Below are positions 59,754 to 64,000 of a stretch of DNA of 64,000 nucleotides, piece after piece. Source of the DNA: an uncultured Lachnotalea sp. (GTDB taxonomy: Bacteria; Bacillota; Clostridia; Lachnospirales; Lachnospiraceae); assembly GCA_948470255.1 (NCBI GenBank), contig CAOKOS010000006.1, positions 1-64,000 on the forward strand. Direction: 5' to 3'. Position 1 is the stretch's first letter; every line of letters starts with the position of its first letter. The position numbers and the translations under genes are program-made. The notes below the pieces were generated by a model. It saw only the letters and a list, made by a program, of their open reading frames with translations. It did no database searches and was not told where the DNA came from.

Positions 59754-60518
59754 ATGACAGTTGGCGCCATACAATTTCTGATTGTCTGCCCACTTGTGTT
59801 TTTGGCAGGGTTTGTGGATGCTGTAGCAGGGGGAGGCGGGCTGATTTCTCTGCCGGCTTATTTAATAGCCGGGCTGCCGGTGCATTATGCAATCGGTACC
59901 AATAAGTTAAGTTCGGGAATGGGGACTGCGATTACAACAGGGCGTTTTGCCAGAAAAGGTTTTATTCCCTGGAAACAGTCTGGATTTTATATTATAAGCG
60001 CATTGATTGGCTCCAGTATTGGAGCCAGTCTTGCCCTGATGCTGGACGACGGGATATTCAAGATTATTATGCTGATTATTCTTCCGCTGACGGCTCTTTA
60101 TATTATGAAAGGAAAAACTCTGGGAGCAGAGAAGGAACCTTTTTCCACGCAAAAGACTTTGTTGATCGGTATGGCTGTCGCCCTGGGGATCGGGGCCTAT
60201 GACGGCTTTTATGGACCGGGGACAGGGACATTCCTGCTGCTGTTTCTGACATCAGCGGCGCATATGAGGCTGGAAACTGCCAACGGGATTTCCAAAGTGA
60301 TTAATCTGACTACAAATGTGATGACGCTTGTTTTATTTGCACGTGAAGGAAAGGTACTGGCTTTGCTGGGAGTCACGGCCGGCCTGTTCAGCATAGCCGG
60401 AAATTATCTTGGGGCCGGATTTTTTTCCAAAGGTGGGACAAGGGCGGTAAAGCCTATTATGCTGACAGTCCTGGCGATCTTTTTCATTCGGATCTTGCTG
60501 GAGTTGAATTCTGTTTGA
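59754..60518 (+). CDS. TSUP-family permease (TauE/SafE)
   Basis: A 254-residue membrane protein with about eight spans of the TauE/SafE (TSUP) family, which exports or imports sulfite, sulfonates or small organic acids. Family glycine motifs are seen at the start (FVDAVAGGGGLISLPA) and in the second half (IGAYDGFYGPGTGTFLLL). AGAGGAATGAG precedes the ATG. It follows the cyclophilin gene closely. The substrate is unknown. Confidence 0.9.
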   Translation: MTVGAIQFLIVCPLVFLAGFVDAVAGGGGLISLPAYLIAGLPVHYAIGTNKLSSGMGTAITTGRFARKGFIPWKQSGFYIISALIGSSIGASLALMLDDGIFKIIMLIILPLTALYIMKGKTLGAEKEPFSTQKTLLIGMAVALGIGAYDGFYGPGTGTFLLLFLTSAAHMRLETANGISKVINLTTNVMTLVLFAREGKVLALLGVTAGLFSIAGNYLGAGFFSKGGTRAVKPIMLTVLAIFFIRILLELNSV

Positions 60519-60565
60519 TATGATACGGCCTAAGGGTTTAAAGTCAATGAGGGAAAGTGATAATT

Positions 60566-60985
60566 ATGGAGTACAGAAGGTTTCAGAACACAGTAGTTGC
60601 CAGAATTGATAAAAATGAAGAAATACTGGAACAGGTAAAGGTGATTGCCGGAAAAGAACGAATCCATCTGGCGTCAGTGGAGGCACTGGGGGCAGTTGGG
60701 GAGTTTACTGTCGGAGTGTTTAAGACAGAAGAAAAAAAGTATTATTCCAATCATTTTGCGGGAAACTATGAGATCGTTTCTCTTCACGGCACCATCAGCA
60801 CCATGGATGGGGCGTTCTACAGCCATTTGCATATGAGCGCCGGGGATATGGACGGTCAGGTGGTGGGGGGCCATCTGAACCAGGCCATTGTCAGCGCCAC
60901 CTGTGAGATGGTGATTCAGGTGATCGACGGGCAGGTGGACAGGAAATATAGCGAGGAGATCGGGCTGAACCTGTTTGAATTTTAA
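60566..60985 (+). CDS. PPC/DUF296-domain protein
   Basis: A 139-residue protein of the PPC family (PF03479, DUF296), related to plant AT-hook PPC domains. Conserved GAVGEFTVGVF, ISLHGTI-like ISTMDGAFYSHLHMSAGDMDGQVVGGHL and the VISATCEMVIQ-like end are visible. Such bacterial proteins form trimers; their ligand is unclear. The second ATG (60566) is taken because AGGGAAAG fits it; a GTG at 60557 is the alternative. It stands alone. Confidence 0.85.
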   Translation: MEYRRFQNTVVARIDKNEEILEQVKVIAGKERIHLASVEALGAVGEFTVGVFKTEEKKYYSNHFAGNYEIVSLHGTISTMDGAFYSHLHMSAGDMDGQVVGGHLNQAIVSATCEMVIQVIDGQVDRKYSEEIGLNLFEF

Positions 60986-61044
60986 AGGTTGGGGAGGGCT
61001 AAGGGGCAGATATAAATACCAGAACTTATATTCGGGAGGAATTA

Positions 61045-61100
61045 TATCGCTAAAGCGATCCGCCGCAGGCGGAGAATCCTGCAAGCAGGATTCTTTGTTC
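61045..61100 (+). other. Three consecutive short hairpins
   Basis: atcgc-taaa-gcgat, tccgcc-gca-ggcgga and gaatcctg-caag-caggattc run one after the other, the last followed by tttgtt, which gives weak terminator character. They sit between two convergent genes. Confidence 0.65.
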
Positions 61101-61110
61101 TAACAGCCCT

Positions 61111-61704
61111 TTAACCTTCCAGGCCGTATTCTATTTCATTGGTGCTACAGTTGATTTGGGCGATTACGGAGTGGCAGCCCAGCAGGTCACGGCCGGAGGC
61201 GTCTGTAAGGCAGCTACTCAAAGAAACTGTCAGGTCGTCGTCACAGGTGTTTTGAACAGTAATGGAAAATATTTCACAAGTCTCCACGAGGAAGTCAAGA
61301 CTGACTGCATTTCCCTGGGAATCAGTTTCTTCCCATTCATCACAGAATTCCTTTGCACCTTTACAAAATTCCAGGATAAACCGCTCCTGATTATCGTACA
61401 CATAAGATAAGTCCCGGAAAGCCTGGCTGATATCGCTTTCCTTGACATGGATATGGATTTCCGGGTTCTTGCATTTCCCGAAAGGAATCTCCGAAATACC
61501 ATAGATCAGTTCTAAAGTATTTCTGTTTGCATCTTTTTCAAATATACATTTCCCAAACCGTTCATCTTCAATAGTTACATTGGAAAGGAACATTGCGCTG
61601 TATTCTTGAAGTTTTTTCTTTGAATGTTTAATTTTTTTCTTTTTCCGAAATAATTGCAAGGAATCTGTATGGGAATCTGTGGAATGTCTTTTTAAAATTC
61701 TCAA
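61111..61704 (-). CDS. Protein of unknown function
   Basis: A 197-residue soluble protein. A basic N-terminal patch (RKKKKIKHSKKK, about 20-31) is followed by a beta-rich region (MFLSNVTIEDERFGKCIFEKDANR) and a Cys/Asp/Glu-rich second half with eight cysteines and an FAILEFCKGAKEF-like helix (ERFILEFCKGAKEFCDEWEE). TTG 61704 with AAAGGAT is the best start; Met38 has no site. No named family was recognised. Its promoter is not clear. Confidence 0.65.
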   Translation of the reverse strand: MRILKRHSTDSHTDSLQLFRKKKKIKHSKKKLQEYSAMFLSNVTIEDERFGKCIFEKDANRNTLELIYGISEIPFGKCKNPEIHIHVKESDISQAFRDLSYVYDNQERFILEFCKGAKEFCDEWEETDSQGNAVSLDFLVETCEIFSITVQNTCDDDLTVSLSSCLTDASGRDLLGCHSVIAQINCSTNEIEYGLEG

Positions 61705-61783
61705 AAAATATCCTTTCTTCTGCGAAAGCCTTTTTAGGCGCAGTCAGTATCCTTCCGGCCGGCGGTGGCAAAGCAGGGGGGGG

Positions 61784-62590
61784 CTACAGTGGAAGAAATT
61801 CCGGTTTTCTTTCTTTAAATATGGTGTAATAGCGAAAACCACAGGATTTCAGCAAATGGCCGATCTGGTCAAAATGGAAAGCCAGATGTTCGGGCCGGTG
61901 GGCATCTGAACCGAGGGTGAGAATTTCGCCGCCCAGTTCCCGGTAACGTTTAAGAATTGCTTCCGTAGGATGGGGATGGCCAAGGCCGGCTTTGAAACCA
62001 GCCGTGTTACATTCCAGGCCCTGCCCTCTTTGCACCAGCAATTTCAGGATTTCATCAAAAATATCTTTGAATTTTTCGTAGGTGTAAAAAGTGTTTTTAT
62101 TGGGGCCGTAGCGGACGATATAGTCCAGGTGCCCTGCCGAATCAAAGCAATCGTAAGTTTTAAAGTTTTTAAGTTCTTCTTCAAAATAGGAACGGTAGGC
62201 AGCCTCCTCTGTGCGTCCTTCATAATATTTCGGATAATAAGGATCCATCCCATCGCAGAAATGGATGGATCCGATGATATAATCAAAAGGCTGAGAAGCG
62301 GCGTAAGCAGCCAGATCCGAAGGGATACCTGTCTGGAGGCCAAGCTCCACGCCGATTCTGAGGTCAATTTTGTCCCGGTAGGCTTCTTTTAAAGGCAGCA
62401 GGGTATCCCAGTACGTTTTTGTGTCAAATGTGAAATCTTTGATATCGGGAGGGCCGTCGAAATCCTGATGGTCGGTAATGCACAAGGAAGGCATACCCAG
62501 GGCAATGGCCCGTTGGATTTGAATTTCCGGCGGGGTGTCGGAATCGACGGAAAAACTGGTGTGCAAATGGGAATCTATATAGACAGACAT
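61784..62590 (-). CDS. hisK: Histidinol-phosphatase, PHP type
   Basis: A 268-residue PHP-domain phosphatase that removes phosphate from histidinol phosphate in histidine synthesis. Metal ligands are His8 and His10 (DSHLHTSFS), ITDHQDF, GVELGLQTG, IIGSIHFCDG, CFDSAGHLDYIVRYG, ECNTAGFKAGLGHPHP, and SDAHRPEHLAFHF. Length fits HisK of Bacillus. Start ATG 62590 follows GAAAGGGC. The rest of the his genes are not in this window. Confidence 0.93.
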   Translation of the reverse strand: MSVYIDSHLHTSFSVDSDTPPEIQIQRAIALGMPSLCITDHQDFDGPPDIKDFTFDTKTYWDTLLPLKEAYRDKIDLRIGVELGLQTGIPSDLAAYAASQPFDYIIGSIHFCDGMDPYYPKYYEGRTEEAAYRSYFEEELKNFKTYDCFDSAGHLDYIVRYGPNKNTFYTYEKFKDIFDEILKLLVQRGQGLECNTAGFKAGLGHPHPTEAILKRYRELGGEILTLGSDAHRPEHLAFHFDQIGHLLKSCGFRYYTIFKERKPEFLPL

Positions 62591-62729
62591 ATTTTAAGCC
62601 CTTTCTCCTTCTGGAATATCAGATTTTTAAATACGGAATGTAGATACTTAAAACCAGAATAGAACAAAAAGGAAGGAATGTCAACTTCAGGTTCTTGAGT
62701 TTTCCTGTTCCCTTCTCCCTATCTCTTTA

Positions 62730-62758
62730 TTGCCATTGGGCTGGACATAAGATATAAT
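62730..62758 (+). promoter_or_regulatory. Promoter of the membrane protein and methyltransferase genes
   Basis: TTGCCA at 62730-62735, 17 bases, TATAAT at 62753-62758. Confidence 0.7.
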
Positions 62759-62800
62759 AGGGAAGATATACATAGACGGGAAATTTGAACGGAGGAAAAA

Positions 62801-63796
62801 ATGCAGGAGACTGGAAGGAAACGGCAGGAGGGAGAGAAGTCGGCGGAAAACGGAAAGCAGAAGAAAACAGGAAGATGGAAGCGGAAATGGGAAGCCTGGA
62901 AAAAGGCGCTCCGCATGGAACTTCGGGAACATAAAAGCTCGTTTCTGGTATTTTCCATCCTTCGTTTTCTTGTGGTTGTCACCATGGCGCTACAGTTTGC
63001 CAACGGAAATTATGAAAATGTGTATGTCTGCTTTTTAACACTGGTGCTTTTAGTGGCGCCAAGCCTGGTGCAGGTCAGCATTAAAGTGGAGCTTCCCACC
63101 GGACTGGAGATCATCATGCTCCTTTTTATTTTTTCTGCGGAAATCCTGGGTGAGATTGACGCTTTTTACCTTAAAATCCCGGCCTGGGATACCATACTCC
63201 ATACAATGAATGGGTTTTTGATGGCGGCCATCGGATTTTCCCTGGTGGACATTTTAAACCGCCACGAGAGATTCTCCTTTAAACTATCCCCGGCTTTCAT
63301 GGCTGTGGTGGCATTTTGTTTTTCCATGACCATCGGTGTACTGTGGGAATTTTTTGAATGGGGTATGGATATGTTTTTTCACTTGGATATGCAAAAGGAC
63401 ACGGTTCTACATTCCATCAATTCGGTTATGCTGAACCCCGACGGCGCCAATGTGCCTGTTTCCATACAAGGGATTTATGATGTGTCGGTAAACGGGGAGA
63501 GTCTGGGATTGGGCGGATATCTGGACATCGGCCTTTATGATACCATGAAAGATTTGTTTGTGAACTTCATCGGGGCTGTGGTTTTTTCTACGGTGGGTTT
63601 CTTTTATGTGAAAAACAGAGGGAAAGGGAGCTTTGCGAAGCGGTTTATCCCGAGGCTGAAAAATAAGGATCGGGATTTCCTTGCCATTGCACAGGAAGAG
63701 GGCCAACAGGCAGAGCAAAATCAGGAGCAGGAAAAACAGAGGCCGGAAGCAAAAAAGACGGATAAACAGAAAGAAGACAGGAGAGAGGAATCATGA
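62801..63796 (+). CDS. Multispan membrane protein (DUF2238-like)
   Basis: A 331-residue protein with a charged N-terminus (to about 45), then about six membrane spans between 50 and 270, and a Gln/Glu/Lys-rich tail. The central segment with LHTMNGFLMAAIGFSL and the FFEWGMDMFFHLDMQKD turn resembles DUF2238-type proteins, which often carry His and Asp in such places. No enzymatic role is known. GAACGGAGG precedes the ATG, and the stop overlaps the next start (ATGA). Confidence 0.75.
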   Translation: MQETGRKRQEGEKSAENGKQKKTGRWKRKWEAWKKALRMELREHKSSFLVFSILRFLVVVTMALQFANGNYENVYVCFLTLVLLVAPSLVQVSIKVELPTGLEIIMLLFIFSAEILGEIDAFYLKIPAWDTILHTMNGFLMAAIGFSLVDILNRHERFSFKLSPAFMAVVAFCFSMTIGVLWEFFEWGMDMFFHLDMQKDTVLHSINSVMLNPDGANVPVSIQGIYDVSVNGESLGLGGYLDIGLYDTMKDLFVNFIGAVVFSTVGFFYVKNRGKGSFAKRFIPRLKNKDRDFLAIAQEEGQQAEQNQEQEKQRPEAKKTDKQKEDRREES

Positions 63797-64000
63797 CAAG
63801 AGAAGAATTTCATCAACTGGCGGAGAGGGAAACAGTGGTTTTGGATGGGGCAACAGGTTCCAATCTGCTGAAAGCAGGGATGCCAAGGGGGGTCTGTACG
63901 GAAGAATGGATTTGCCAGAATCCCCAGGTACTTGTGGATCTCCAGCGGGGATATAAAGAAGCCGGTTCCCGGATTGTGCTGGCTCCTACTTTTTCGGCCA
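63793..64000 (+). CDS. Homocysteine S-methyltransferase domain, 5' part
   Basis: The first 69 residues of a methionine synthase-like or S-methyltransferase protein: FHQLAERETVVLDGATGSN, then CTEEWICQNPQVLVDLQRGY and GSRIVLAPTF. The DGATGSN start is typical of the homocysteine-binding barrel of MetH and related enzymes. Whether the gene goes on into folate and cobalamin domains cannot be seen. Its ATG overlaps the preceding stop. Confidence 0.85.
   Translation, partial: MTREEFHQLAERETVVLDGATGSNLLKAGMPRGVCTEEWICQNPQVLVDLQRGYKEAGSRIVLAPTFSA

Overview
The window looks like chromosome of a Gram-positive anaerobe of the Lachnospiraceae (Clostridium cluster XIVa). The reasons are a CodY regulator next to yifB-dprA-topA, type III glutamine synthetase, a class B sortase, lipoproteins with a clostridial type II signal and a long Glu/Lys/Thr-rich linker, strong AGGAGG ribosome sites, a DUF4364 protein and tRNAs without encoded CCA. 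Most of it is ordinary core chromosome. I see no prophage, insertion sequence, CRISPR array or toxin/antitoxin or restriction cassette.

Layout. 1-180: end of a tRNA-Glu gene, tRNA-Cys and a terminator. 199-6760: a sugar catabolism region with an Ldh2-type dehydrogenase divergent from an RbsACB-type ABC importer and a ketose 3-epimerase. 6778-9340: a glycerol module (glpP, glpK, a six-cysteine small protein) behind an attenuator-like leader. 9349-17900: a small membrane protein, then rpoB-rpoC with a strongly folded 5' leader. 17915-22950: a MmcQ/YjbR-like protein, the XpaC-TelA stress pair, a DUF4364 protein, uridine phosphorylase and a small membrane protein. 23117-26530: a glycolipid glycosyltransferase with a PlsY-like acyltransferase, endonuclease IV and a DUF3786 protein. 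26570-27964: a decayed branched-chain amino acid binding-protein gene. 28137-34960: a cysteine desulfidase-like enzyme, a radical SAM protein, an rRNA methyltransferase, a carbamate kinase-like enzyme, a lipoprotein and a serine hydrolase.

35129-40812: yifB-dprA-topA-codY (DNA uptake and processing, topology, GTP/branched-chain amino acid sensing). 40963-46936: a PF09818-type ATPase, then envelope polysaccharide genes (rhamnosyltransferase-like GT2, a WbaP-like initiating transferase, an LCP ligase). 47020-52700: sfsA, pyruvate kinase, sortase B and glnN with a structured leader. 53038-59150: a ferric-iron-type ABC importer followed closely by a zinc-ribbon protein and a TPM-domain protein. 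59211-64000: cyclophilin, a TSUP permease, a PPC-domain protein, an unknown protein, histidinol phosphatase, a membrane protein and the start of a homocysteine methyltransferase gene.

No wholly new system is obvious. The strongest unexplained signals are regulatory. They are a terminator-like hairpin in the 5' leader of the dehydrogenase gene; a stem of about 20 bp in the rpoB leader; attenuator-like leaders of glpP-glpK and glnN; CodY-like sites at codY itself and at the iron importer; and a binding-protein pseudogene that has lost both its start codon and its reading frame integrity but keeps a near-consensus promoter. All functional calls come from reading protein motifs by eye; no database search was run.
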